The notes below the pieces were generated by a model that saw only the letters and a list, made by a program, of their open reading frames with translations, searched no databases and had not been told where the DNA came from. 64,000 bases of DNA from Pratylenchus scribneri. Taxonomy: Eukaryota > Nematoda > Chromadorea > Rhabditida > Pratylenchidae. The position numbers were made by a program, and so were the translations under genes. Of the stretch, positions 50,901 to 63,699 are shown in pieces (within the stretch, counting starts at the first letter, position 1; every line of letters starts with the position of its first letter). The stretch lies in contig JAQSEB010000079.1 of the NCBI GenBank assembly GCA_030063045.1, positions 310,001-374,000 of the forward strand, given 5' to 3'.

Positions 50901-51915
50901 GCGTGAAACAGTAAGCAAGAGAACCGAGGCATTACTAGGCGTGAAAGAGTAGGGAAGAGGACCGAGGCATTACTAGGCGTGAAAGAGTAGGGAAGAGGAC
51001 CGAGGCATTACTAGGCGTGAAAGAGTAGGGAAGAGGACCGAGACATTACTAGGCGTGAAAGAGTAGGGAAGAGGACCGAGGCATTACTAGGCGTGAAAGA
51101 GTAAGCAAGAGAACCGAGGCATTACTAGGCGTGAAAGAGTAAGCAAGAGAACCGAGGCATTACTAGGCGCGAAAGAATATGGAAGAGAACCGAGGCATTA
51201 CTAGGCGTGAAAGAGTAAGCAAGAGAACCGAGCCATTACTAGGCGTGAAAGAATAGGGAAGAGGACCGAGGCATTACTAGGCGTGAAAAAGTAGGGAAGA
51301 GAACCGAGGCATTACTAGGCGTGAAAGAGTAGGGAAGAGAACCGAAGCCCTACTAGGCGTGGTTATGCAAGAAGAGAACAGAGCCATTACTAGGCGTGAA
51401 AGAGTAGGGAAGAAAACCGAGGCATTACTAGGCGTGAAAGAGTAGGGAAGAGGACCGAGAGATTACTAGGCGTGAAAGAGTAGGGAAGAGGACCGAGGCA
51501 TTACTAGGCGTGAAAGAGTAGGAAAGAGGACCGAGACATTACTAGGCGTGAAACAGTAAGTAAGAGAACCGAGGCATTACTAGGCGTGAAAGAGTAGGGA
51601 AGAGGACCGAGGCATTACTAGGCGTGATAAAGTAGGGAAGAGGACCGAGGCATTACTAGGCGTGGAAGAGTAAGCAATAGAACCGAGCCATTACTAGGCG
51701 TGAAAGAATAGGGAAGAGGACCGAGGCATTACTAGGCGTGAAAGAGTAGGAAAGAGAACCGAGGCATTACTAGGCGTGAAAGAGTAGGGAAGAGGACCGA
51801 GGCATTACTAGGCGTGAAAGAGTAGGGAAGAGGACCGAGGCATTACTAGGCGTGAAAGAGTAGGGAAGAGGACCGAGACATTACTAGGCGTGAAAGAGTA
51901 GGGAAGAGGACCGAG
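47964..51915 (+). repeat. 3,952-bp tandem duplication, second copy
   Basis: Second copy of 44,012-47,963. The match stops at 51,916, where one 'gagacatt' monomer is followed by 'gaggcatt' rather than by a second 'gagacatt'. Part of the unit returns about 3,310 bp further on: 'aaacgagcc' at 52,897 and the 6-bp insertion at 53,505. That later piece lacks the 'tagacgtg' base change, so it came from a copy that did not carry it. Confidence 0.91.
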
Positions 51916-52559
51916 GCATTACTAGGCGTGAAAGAGTAAGCAAGAGAACCGAGGCATTACTAGGCGTGAAAGAGTAAGCAAGAGAACCGAGGCATTACTA
52001 GGCGCGAAAGAATATGGAAGAGAACCGAGGCATTACTAGGCGTGAAAGAGTAGGGAAGAGAACCGATGCCCTACTAGGCGTGAAAGAGTAGGGAAGAGAA
52101 TCGAGGCATTACTAGGCGTGAAAGAGTAGGGAAGAGGACCGAGGCATTACTAGGCGTGAAAGAGTAGGGAAGAGGACCGAGACATTACTAGGCGTGAAAG
52201 AGTAGGGAAGAGGACCGAGGCATTACTAGGCGTGAAAGAGTAAGCAAGAGAACCGAGGCATTACTAGGCGTGAAAGAGTAAGCAAGAGAACCGAGGCATT
52301 ACTAGGCGCGAAAGAATATGGAAGAGAACCGAGGCATTACTTGGCGTGAAAGAGTAAGCAAGAGAACCGAGCCATTACTAGGCGTGAAAGAGTAGGGAAG
52401 AGAACCGAGACATTACTAGGCGTGAAAGAGTAGGGAAGAGAACCGAGGCATTACTAGGCGTGAAAGAGTAAGCAAGAGAACCGAGCCATTACTAGGCGTG
52501 AAAGAATAGGGAAGAGGACCGAGGCATTACTAGGCGTGAAAAAGTAGGGAAGAGAACCG

Positions 52560-52625
52560 AGGCATTACTAGGCGTGAAAGAGTAGGGAAGAGAACCGAGA
52601 CATTACTAGGTGTGAAAGAGTAGGG
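52560..52625 (+). repeat. Junction between two satellite words
   Basis: The 379-bp word starting near 52,305 runs as far as its eighth monomer. It then continues with 'gagacattactaggtgtg' (about 52,597-52,614) where the 'gaagccc' 37-mer should be. The 'aggtgtg' monomer normally belongs to another word (for example 45,720, 49,680 and 52,985). The switch point lies in the shared 'gggaagagaaccga'. Confidence 0.78.
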
Positions 52626-53671
52626 AAGAGGACCGAGGCATTACTAGGCGTGAAAGAGTAAGCAAGAGAACCGAGGCATTACTAGGCGTGAAAGAGTAGG
52701 GAAGAGGACCGAGACATTACTAGGCGTGAAAGAGTAGGGAAGAGGACCGAGGCATTACTAGGCGTGAAAGAGTAAGCAAGAGAACCGAGGCATTACTAGG
52801 CGTGAAAGAGTAAGCAAGAGAACCGAGGCATTACTAGGCGCGAAAGAATATGGAAGAGAACCGAGGCATTACTTGGCGTGAAAGAGTAAGCAAGAGAAAC
52901 GAGCCATTACTAGGCGTGAAAGAGTAAGCAAGAGAACCGAGGCATTACTAGGCGTGAAAGAGTAGGGAAGAGAACCGAGACATTACTAGGTGTGAAAGAG
53001 TAGGGAAGAGGACCGAGGCATTACTAGGCGTGAAAGAGTAAGCAAGAGAACCGAGGCATTACTAGGCGTGAAAGAGTAGGGAAGAGAACCGAGACATTAC
53101 TAGGCGTGAAAGAGTAAGCAAGAGAACCGAGGCATTACTAGGCGTGAAAGAGTAGGGAAGAGAACCGAGACATTAATAGGCGTGAAAGAGTAGGGAAGAG
53201 GACCGAGGCATTACTAGGCGTGAAAGAGTAGGAAAGAGGACCGAGACATTACTAGGCGTGAAACAGTAAGCAAGAGAACCGAGGCATTACTAGGCGTGAA
53301 AGAATAGGGAAGAGGACCGAGGCATTACTTGGCGTGAAAGAGTAAGCAAGAGAACCGAGCCATTACTAGGCGTGAAAGAGTAGGGAAGAGAACCGAGACA
53401 TTACTAGGCGTGAAAGAGTAGGGAAGAGGACCGAGGCATTACTAGGCGTGAAAGAGTAAGCAAGAGAACCGAGGCATTACTAGGCGTGAAAGAGTAGGGA
53501 AGAGAACCGAGACCGAGACATTAATAGGCGTGAAAGAGTAGGGAAGAGAACCGAGGCACAACTAGGCGTGAAAGAGTAGGGAAAAGAACCGAAGCCCTAC
53601 TAGGCGTGGTTATGCAAGAAGAGAACCGAGCCATTACTAGGCGTGAAAGAGTAGGGAAGAGAACCGAGGCA

Positions 53672-56063
53672 CAACTAGGCGTGAAAGAGTAGGGAAGAGG
53701 ACCGAGGCATTACTAGGCGTGAAAGAGTAGGGAAGAGGACCGAGACATTACTAGGCGTGAAAGAGTAGGGAAGAGGACCGAGGCATTACTAGGCGTGAAA
53801 GAGTAGGGAAGAGAACCGAGACATTACTAGGCGTGAAAGAGTAGGGAAGAGGACCGAGACATTACTAGGCGTGAAAGAGTAAGCAAGAGAACCGAGGCAT
53901 TACTAGGCGTGAAAGAGTAGGGAAGAGGACCGAGGCATTACTAGGCGTGAAAGAGTAGGGAAGAGGACCGAGGCATTACTAGGCGTGAAAGAGTAGGGAA
54001 GAGGACCGAGACATTACTAGGCGTGAAAGAGTAAGCAAGAGAACCGAGGCATTACTAGGCGTGAAAGAGTAGGGAAGAGGACCGAGACATTACTAGGCGT
54101 GAAAGAGTAAGCAAGAGAACCGAGACATTACTAGGCGTGAAAGAGTAGGGAAGAGGACCGAGACATTACTAGGCGTGAAAGAGTAGGGAAGAGGACCGAG
54201 GCATTACTAGGCGTGAAACAGTAAGCAAGAGAACCGAGGCATTACTAGGCGTGAAAGAGTAGGGAAGAGGACCGAGGCATTACTAGGCGTGAAAGAGTAG
54301 GGAAGAGGACCGAGGCATTACTAGGCGTGAAAGAGTAGGGAAGAGGACCGAGACATTACTAGGCGTGAAAGAGTAGGGAAGAGGACCGAGGCATTACTAG
54401 GCGTGAAAGAGTAAGCAAGAGAACCGAGGCATTACTAGGCGTGAAAGAGTAAGCAAGAGAACCGAGGCATTACTAGGCGCGAAAGAATATGGAAGAGAAC
54501 CGAGGCATTACTTGGCGTGAAAGAGTAAGCAAGAGAACCGAGCCATTACTAGGCGTGAAAGAGTAGGGAAGAGAACCGAGACATTACTAGGCGTGAAAGA
54601 GTAGGGAAGAGAACCGAGGCATTACTAGGCGTGAAAGAGTAAGCAAGAGAACCGAGCCATTACTAGGCGTGAAAGAATAGGGAAGAGGACCGAGGCATTA
54701 CTAGGCGTGAAAAAGTAGGGAAGAGAACCGAGGCATTACTAGGCGTGAAAGAGTAGGGAAGAGAACCGAAGCCCTACTAGGCGTGGTTATGCAAGAAGAG
54801 AACAGAGCCATTACTAGGCGTGAAAGAGTAGGGAAGAAAACCGAGGCATTACTAGGCGTGAAAGAGTAGGGAAGAGGACCGAGAGATTACTAGGCGTGAA
54901 AGAGTAGGGAAGAGGACCGAGGCATTACTAGGCGTGAAAGAGTAGGAAAGAGGACCGAGACATTACTAGGCGTGAAACAGTAAGTAAGAGAACCGAGGCA
55001 TTACTAGGCGTGAAAGAGTAGGGAAGAGGACCGAGACATTACTAGGCGTGAAACAGTAAGTAAGAGAACCGAGGCATTACTAGGCGTGAAAGAGTAGGGA
55101 AGAGGACCGAGGCATTACTAGGCGTGAAAGAGTAGGGAAGAGGACCGAGGCATTACTAGGCGTGAAAGAGTAGGGAAGAGGACCGAGACATTACTAGGCG
55201 TGAAAGAGTAGGGAAGAGGACCGAGGCATTACTAGGCGTGAAAGAGTAAGCAAGAGAACCGAGGCATTACTAGGCGTGAAAGAGTAAGCAAGAGAACCGA
55301 GGCATTACTAGGCGCGAAAGAATATGGAAGAGAACCGAGGCATTACTAGGCGTGAAAGAGTAGGGAAGAGAACCGATGCCCTACTAGGCGTGAAAGAGTA
55401 GGGAAGAGAATCGAGGCATTACTAGGCGTGAAAGAGTAGGGAAGAGGACCGAGGCATTACTAGGCGTGAAAGAGTAGGGAAGAGGACCGAGACATTACTA
55501 GGCGTGAAAGAGTAGGGAAGAGGACCGAGGCATTACTAGGCGTGAAAGAGTAAGCAAGAGAACCGAGGCATTAATAGGCGTGAAAGAGTAAGCAAGAGAA
55601 CCGAGGCATTACTAGGCGCGAAAGAATATGGAAGAGAACCGAGGCATTACTTGGCGTGAAAGAGTAAGCAAGAGAACCGAGCCATTACTAGGCGTGAAAG
55701 AGTAGGGAAGAGAACCGAGACATTACTAGGCGTGAAAGAGTAGGGAAGAGAACCGAGGCATTACTAGGCGTGAAAGAGTAAGCAAGAGAACCGAGCCATT
55801 ACTAGGCGTGAAAGAATAGGGAAGAGGACCGAGGCATTACTAGGCGTGAAAAAGTAGGGAAGAGAACCGAGGCATTACTAGGCGTGAAAGAGTAGGGAAG
55901 AGAACCGAAGCCCTACTAGGCGTGGTTATGCAAGAAGAGAACCGAGCCATTACTAGGCGTGAAAGAGTAGGGAAGAAAACCGAGGCATTACTAGGCGTGA
56001 AAGAGTAGGGAAGAGGACCGAGAGATTACTAGGCGTGAAAGAGTAGGGAAGAGGACCGAGGCA
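53672..56063 (+). repeat. 2,392-bp tandem duplication, first copy
   Basis: This unit is repeated at 56,064-58,455. Markers at 2,392 bp spacing are 'aacagagcc' (54,801/57,193), paired 'gaaacagtaagtaag' monomers (about 54,965 and 55,050 against about 57,360 and 57,440) and 'gatgccc' (55,375/57,767). Single-base differences are g at 54,257 against a at 56,649, and a at 55,574 ('cattaatagg') against c at 57,966. The left junction is placed in a 'gcacaactagg' monomer. Confidence 0.9.
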
Positions 56064-58455
56064 CAACTAGGCGTGAAAGAGTAGGGAAGAGGACCGAGGC
56101 ATTACTAGGCGTGAAAGAGTAGGGAAGAGGACCGAGACATTACTAGGCGTGAAAGAGTAGGGAAGAGGACCGAGGCATTACTAGGCGTGAAAGAGTAGGG
56201 AAGAGAACCGAGACATTACTAGGCGTGAAAGAGTAGGGAAGAGGACCGAGACATTACTAGGCGTGAAAGAGTAAGCAAGAGAACCGAGGCATTACTAGGC
56301 GTGAAAGAGTAGGGAAGAGGACCGAGGCATTACTAGGCGTGAAAGAGTAGGGAAGAGGACCGAGGCATTACTAGGCGTGAAAGAGTAGGGAAGAGGACCG
56401 AGACATTACTAGGCGTGAAAGAGTAAGCAAGAGAACCGAGGCATTACTAGGCGTGAAAGAGTAGGGAAGAGGACCGAGACATTACTAGGCGTGAAAGAGT
56501 AAGCAAGAGAACCGAGACATTACTAGGCGTGAAAGAGTAGGGAAGAGGACCGAGACATTACTAGGCGTGAAAGAGTAGGGAAGAGGACCGAGGCATTACT
56601 AGGCGTGAAACAGTAAGCAAGAGAACCGAGGCATTACTAGGCGTGAAAAAGTAGGGAAGAGGACCGAGGCATTACTAGGCGTGAAAGAGTAGGGAAGAGG
56701 ACCGAGGCATTACTAGGCGTGAAAGAGTAGGGAAGAGGACCGAGACATTACTAGGCGTGAAAGAGTAGGGAAGAGGACCGAGGCATTACTAGGCGTGAAA
56801 GAGTAAGCAAGAGAACCGAGGCATTACTAGGCGTGAAAGAGTAAGCAAGAGAACCGAGGCATTACTAGGCGCGAAAGAATATGGAAGAGAACCGAGGCAT
56901 TACTTGGCGTGAAAGAGTAAGCAAGAGAACCGAGCCATTACTAGGCGTGAAAGAGTAGGGAAGAGAACCGAGACATTACTAGGCGTGAAAGAGTAGGGAA
57001 GAGAACCGAGGCATTACTAGGCGTGAAAGAGTAAGCAAGAGAACCGAGCCATTACTAGGCGTGAAAGAATAGGGAAGAGGACCGAGGCATTACTAGGCGT
57101 GAAAAAGTAGGGAAGAGAACCGAGGCATTACTAGGCGTGAAAGAGTAGGGAAGAGAACCGAAGCCCTACTAGGCGTGGTTATGCAAGAAGAGAACAGAGC
57201 CATTACTAGGCGTGAAAGAGTAGGGAAGAAAACCGAGGCATTACTAGGCGTGAAAGAGTAGGGAAGAGGACCGAGAGATTACTAGGCGTGAAAGAGTAGG
57301 GAAGAGGACCGAGGCATTACTAGGCGTGAAAGAGTAGGAAAGAGGACCGAGACATTACTAGGCGTGAAACAGTAAGTAAGAGAACCGAGGCATTACTAGG
57401 CGTGAAAGAGTAGGGAAGAGGACCGAGACATTACTAGGCGTGAAACAGTAAGTAAGAGAACCGAGGCATTACTAGGCGTGAAAGAGTAGGGAAGAGGACC
57501 GAGGCATTACTAGGCGTGAAAGAGTAGGGAAGAGGACCGAGGCATTACTAGGCGTGAAAGAGTAGGGAAGAGGACCGAGACATTACTAGGCGTGAAAGAG
57601 TAGGGAAGAGGACCGAGGCATTACTAGGCGTGAAAGAGTAAGCAAGAGAACCGAGGCATTACTAGGCGTGAAAGAGTAAGCAAGAGAACCGAGGCATTAC
57701 TAGGCGCGAAAGAATATGGAAGAGAACCGAGGCATTACTAGGCGTGAAAGAGTAGGGAAGAGAACCGATGCCCTACTAGGCGTGAAAGAGTAGGGAAGAG
57801 AATCGAGGCATTACTAGGCGTGAAAGAGTAGGGAAGAGGACCGAGGCATTACTAGGCGTGAAAGAGTAGGGAAGAGGACCGAGACATTACTAGGCGTGAA
57901 AGAGTAGGGAAGAGGACCGAGGCATTACTAGGCGTGAAAGAGTAAGCAAGAGAACCGAGGCATTACTAGGCGTGAAAGAGTAAGCAAGAGAACCGAGGCA
58001 TTACTAGGCGCGAAAGAATATGGAAGAGAACCGAGGCATTACTTGGCGTGAAAGAGTAAGCAAGAGAACCGAGCCATTACTAGGCGTGAAAGAGTAGGGA
58101 AGAGAACCGAGACATTACTAGGCGTGAAAGAGTAGGGAAGAGAACCGAGGCATTACTAGGCGTGAAAGAGTAAGCAAGAGAACCGAGCCATTACTAGGCG
58201 TGAAAGAATAGGGAAGAGGACCGAGGCATTACTAGGCGTGAAAAAGTAGGGAAGAGAACCGAGGCATTACTAGGCGTGAAAGAGTAGGGAAGAGAACCGA
58301 AGCCCTACTAGGCGTGGTTATGCAAGAAGAGAACCGAGCCATTACTAGGCGTGAAAGAGTAGGGAAGAAAACCGAGGCATTACTAGGCGTGAAAGAGTAG
58401 GGAAGAGGACCGAGAGATTACTAGGCGTGAAAGAGTAGGGAAGAGGACCGAGGCA
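56064..58455 (+). repeat. 2,392-bp tandem duplication, second copy
   Basis: Second copy of 53,672-56,063. It begins with 'ggaccgaggcacaactagg', where the first copy has 'gaaccgaggcacaactagg' just outside its left edge, so the junction monomer is a hybrid. It ends at 58,456, where 'cattactagg' replaces the expected 'cacaactagg'. Confidence 0.9.
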
Positions 58456-61359
58456 TTACTAGGCGTGAAAGAGTAGGAAAGAGGACCGAGACATTACTAG
58501 GCGTGAAACAGTAAGTAAGAGAACCGAGGCATTACTAGGCGTGAAAGAGTAGGGAAGAGGACCGAGGCATTACTAGGCGTGAAAGAGTAAGCAAGAGAAC
58601 CGAGGCATTACTAGGCGTGAAAGAGTAAGCAAGAGAACCGAGGCATTACTAGGCGCGAAAGAATATGGAAGAGAACCGAGGCATTACTAGGCGTGAAAGA
58701 GTAGGGAAGAGAACCGATGCCCTACTAGGCGTGAAAGAGTAGGGAAGAGAATCGAGGCATTACTAGGCGTGAAAGAGTAGGGAAGAGGACCGAGGCATTA
58801 CTAGGCGTGAAAGAGTAGGGAAGAGGACCGAGACATTACTAGGCGTGAAAGAGTAGGGAAGAGGACCGAGGCATTACTAGGCGTGAAAGAGTAAGCAAGA
58901 GAACCGAGGCATTACTAGGCGTGAAAGAGTAAGCAAGAGAACCGAGGCATTACTAGGCGCGAAAGAATATGGAAGAGAACCGAGGCATTACTTGGCGTGA
59001 AAGAGTAAGCAAGAGAAACGAGCCATTACTAGGCGTGAAAGAGTAAGCAAGAGAACCGAGGCATTACTAGGCGTGAAAGAGTAGGGAAGAGAACCGAGAC
59101 ATTACTAGGTGTGAAAGAGTAGGGAAGAGGACCGAGGCATTACTAGGCGTGAAAGAGTAAGCAAGAGAACCGAGGCATTACTAGGCGTGAAAGAGTAGGG
59201 AAGAGAACCGAGACATTACTAGGCGTGAAAGAGTAAGCAAGAGAACCGAGGCATTACTAGGCGTGAAAGAGTAGGGAAGAGAACCGAGACATTAATAGGC
59301 GTGAAAGAGTAGGGAAGAGGACCGAGGCATTACTAGGCGTGAAAGAGTAGGAAAGAGGACCGAGACATTACTAGGCGTGAAACAGTAAGCAAGAGAACCG
59401 AGGCATTACTAGGCGTGAAAGAGTAGGGAAGAGGACCGAGGCATTACTTGGCGTGAAAGAGTAAGCAAGAGAACCGAGCCATTACTAGGCGTGAAAGAGT
59501 AGGGAAGAGAACCGAGACATTACTAGGCGTGAAAGAGTAGGGAAGAGGACCGAGGCATTACTAGGCGTGAAAGAGTAAGCAAGAGAACCGAGGCATTACT
59601 AGGCGTGAAAGAGTAGGGAAGAGAACCGAGACCGAGACATTAATAGGCGTGAAAGAGTAGGGAAGAGAACCGAGGCACAACTAGGCGTGAAAGAGTAGGG
59701 AAAAGAACCGAAGCCCTACTAGGCGTGGTTATGCAAGAAGAGAACCGAGCCATTACTAGGCGTGAAAGAGTAGGGAAGAGAACCGAGGCACAACTAGGCG
59801 TGAAAGAGTAGGGAAGAGGACCGAGGCATTACTAGGCGTGAAAGAGTAGGGAAGAGGACCGAGACATTACTAGGCGTGAAAGAGTAGGGAAGAGGACCGA
59901 GGCATTACTAGGCGTGAAAGAGTAGGGAAGAGAACCGAGACATTACTAGGCGTGAAAGAGTAGGGAAGAGGACCGAGACATTACTAGGCGTGAAAGAGTA
60001 AGCAAGAGAACCGAGGCATTACTAGGCGTGAAAGAGTAGGGAAGAGGACCGAGGCATTACTAGGCGTGAAAGAGTAGGGAAGAGGACCGAGGCATTACTA
60101 GGCGTGAAAGAGTAGGGAAGAGGACCGAGACATTACTAGGCGTGAAAGAGTAAGCAAGAGAACCGAGGCATTACTAGGCGTGAAAGAGTAGGGAAGAGGA
60201 CCGAGACATTACTAGGCGTGAAAGAGTAAGCAAGAGAACCGAGACATTACTAGGCGTGAAAGAGTAGGGAAGAGGACCGAGACATTACTAGGCGTGAAAG
60301 AGTAGGGAAGAGGACCGAGGCATTACTAGGCGTGAAACAGTAAGCAAGAGAACCGAGGCATTACTAGGCGTGAAAGAGTAGGGAAGAGGACCGAGGCATT
60401 ACTAGGCGTGAAAGAGTAGGGAAGAGGACCGAGGCATTACTAGGCGTGAAAGAGTAGGGAAGAGGACCGAGACATTACTAGGCGTGAAAGAGTAGGGAAG
60501 AGGACCGAGGCATTACTAGGCGTGAAAGAGTAAGCAAGAGAACCGAGGCATTACTAGGCGTGAAAGAGTAAGCAAGAGAACTGAGGCATTACTAGGCGCG
60601 AAAGAATATGGAAGAGAACCGAGGCATTACTTGGCGTGAAAGAGTAAGCAAGAGAACCGAGCCATTACTAGGCGTGAAAGAGTAGGGAAGAGAACCGAGA
60701 CATTACTAGGCGTGAAAGAGTAGGGAAGAGAACCGAGGCATTACTAGGCGTGAAAGAGTAAGCAAGAGAACCGAGCCATTACTAGGCGTGAAAGAATAGG
60801 GAAGAGGACCGAGGCATTACTAGGCGTGAAAAAGTAGGGAAGAGAACCGAGGCATTACTAGGCGTGAAAGAGTAGGGAAGAGAACCGAAGCCCTACTAGG
60901 CGTGGTTATGCAAGAAGAGAACCGAGCCATTACTAGGCGTGAAAGAGTAGGGAAGAAAACCGAGGCATTACTAGGCGTGAAAGAGTAGGGAAGAGGACCG
61001 AGAGATTACTAGGCGTGAAAGAGTAGGGAAGAGGACCGAGGCATTACTAGGCGTGAAAGAGTAGGAAAGAGGACCGAGACATTACTAGGCGTGAAACAGT
61101 AAGTAAGAGAACCGAGGCATTACTAGGCGTGAAAGAGTAGGGAAGAGGACCGAGGCATTACTAGGCGTGATAAAGTAGGGAAGAGGACCGAGGCATTACT
61201 AGGCGTGAAAGAGTAGGGAAGAGGACCGAGGCATTACTAGGCGTGAAAGAGTAAGCAAGAGAACCGAGGCATTACTAGGCGTGAAAGAGTAAGCAAGAGA
61301 ACCGAGGCATTACTAGGCGCGAAAGAATATGGAAGAGAACCGAGGCATTACTAGGCGTG

Positions 61360-61665
61360 AAAGAGTAGGGAAGAGAACCGATGCCCTACTAGGCGTGAAA
61401 GAGTAGGGAAGAGAATCGAGGCATTACTAGGCGTGAAAGAGTAGGGAAGAGGACCGAGGCATTACTAGGCGTGAAAGAGTAGGGAAGAGGACCGAGGCAT
61501 TACTAGGCGTGAAAGAGTAAGCAAGAGAACCGAGGCATTACTAGGCGTGAAAGAGTAAGCAAGAGAACCGAGGCATTACTAGGCGCGAAAGAATATGGAA
61601 GAGAACCGAGGCATTACTAGGCGTGAAAGAGTAGGGAAGAGAACCGATGCCCTACTAGGCGTGAA
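61360..61665 (+). repeat. Short 266-bp local duplication of the 'gatgccc' dimer
   Basis: The two-monomer combination 'gatgcccta' followed by 'gaatcgaggc' appears at 61,380 and again at 61,646, seven monomers (266 bp) later. The same dimer occurs at 6385, 32,117, 39,106, 45,335, 49,287, 52,065, 55,375, 57,767, 58,716, 63,543 and 63,771, always as a linked pair. In the 61,646 copy the second monomer reads 'aatagaatcgagg' instead of 'aagagaatcgagg'. Confidence 0.82.
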
Positions 61666-63699
61666 AGAGTAGGGAATAGAATCGAGGCATTACTAGGCGT
61701 GAAAGAGTAGGGAAGAGGACCGAGGCATTACTAGGCGTGAAAGAGTAGGGAAGAGGACCGAGACATTACTAGGCGTGAAAGAGTAGGGAAGAGGACCGAG
61801 GCATTACTAGGCGTGAAAGAGTAAGCAAGAGAACCGAGGCATTACTAGGCGTGAAAGAGTAAGCAAGAGAACCGAGGCATTACTAGGCGTGAAAGAGTAG
61901 GGAAGAGGACCGAGACATTACTAGGCGTGATAAAGTAGGGAAGAGGACCGAGGCATTACTAGGCGTGGAAGAGTAAGCAATAGAACCGAGCCATTACTAG
62001 GCGTGAAAGAATAGGGAAGAGGACCGAGGCATTACTAGGCGTGAAAGAGTAGGAAAGAGAACCGAGGCATGACTAGGCGTGAAAGAGTAGGGAAGAGGAC
62101 CGAGGCATTACTTGGCGTGAAAGAGTAGGGAAGAGGACCGAGAGATTACTAGGCGTGAAAGAGTAGGGAAGAGGACCGAAGCCCTACTAGGCGTGGTTAT
62201 GCAAGAAGAGAACCGAGCCATTACTAGGCGTGAAAGAGTAGGGAAGAAAACCGAGGCATTACTAGGCGTGAAAGAGTAGGGAAGAGGACCGAGAGATTAC
62301 TAGGCGTGAAAGAGTAGGGAAGAGGACCGAGGCATTACTAGGCGTGAAAGAGTAGGAAAGAGGACCGAGACATTACTAGGCGTGAAACAGTAAGCAAGAG
62401 AACCGAGGCATTACTAGGCGTGAAAGAGTAGGGAAGAGGACCGAGACATTACTAGGCGTGATAAAGTAGGGAAGAGGACCGAGGCATTACTAGGCGTGGA
62501 AGAGTAAGCAATAGAACCGAGCCATTACTAGGCGTGAAAGAATAGGGAAGAGGACCGAGGCATTACTAGGCGTGAAAGAGTAGGAAAGAGAACCGAGGCA
62601 TGACTAGGCGTGAAAGAGTAGGGAAGAGGACCGAGGCATTACTTGGCGTGAAAGAGTAGGGAAGAGGACCGAGAGATTACTAGGCGTGAAAGAGTAGGGA
62701 AGAGGACCGAGGCATTACTAGGCGTGAAAGAGTAGGGAAGAGAACCGAGGCACGACTAGGCGTGAAAGAGTAGGGAAAAGAACCGAAGCCCTACTAGGCG
62801 TGGTTATGCAAGAAGAGAACCGAGCCATTACTAGGCGTGAAAGAGTAGGGAAGAGAACCGAGGCATTACTAGGCGTGAAAGAGTAAGCAAGAGAACCGAG
62901 GCATTACTAGGCGTGAAAGAGTAGGGAAGAGGACCGAGGCATTACTAGGCGTGATAAAGTAGGGAAGAGGACCGAGGCATTACTAAGCGTGAAAGAGTAG
63001 GGAAGAGGACCGAGAGATTACTAGGCGTGAAAAAGTAGGGAAGAGGACCGAGGCACAACTAGGCGTGAAAGAGTAGGGAAAAGAACCGAAGCCCTACTAG
63101 GCGTGGTTATGCAAGAAGAGAACCGAGCCATTACTAGGCGTGAAAGAGTAGGGAAGAGGACCGAGGCATTACTAGGCGTGAAAGAGTAAGCAAGAGAACC
63201 GAGGCATTACTAGGCGTGAAAGAGTAGGGAAGAGAACCGAGACATTACTAGGCGTGAAAGAGTAGGGAAGAGGACCGAGGCATTACTAGGCGTGAAAGAG
63301 TAGGGAAGAGGACCGAGGCATTACTAGGCGTGAAAGAGTAGGGAAGAGGACCGAGACATTACTAGGCGTGAAAGAGTAGGGAAGAGGACCGAGGCATTAC
63401 TAGGCGTGAAAGAGTAAGCAAGAGAACCGAGGCATTACTAGGCGTGAAAGAGTAAGCAAGAGAACCGAGGCATTACTAGGCGCGAAAGAATATGGAAGAG
63501 AACCGAGGCATTACTAGGCGTGAAAGAGTAGGGAAGAGAACCGATGCCCTACTAGGCGTGAAAGAGTAGGGAAGAGAATCGAGGCATTACTAGGCGTGAA
63601 AGAGTAGGGAAGAGGACCGAGGCATTACTAGGCGTGAAAGAGTAGGGAAGAGGACCGAGACATTACTAGGCGTGAAAGAGTAGGGAAGAGGACCGAGGC

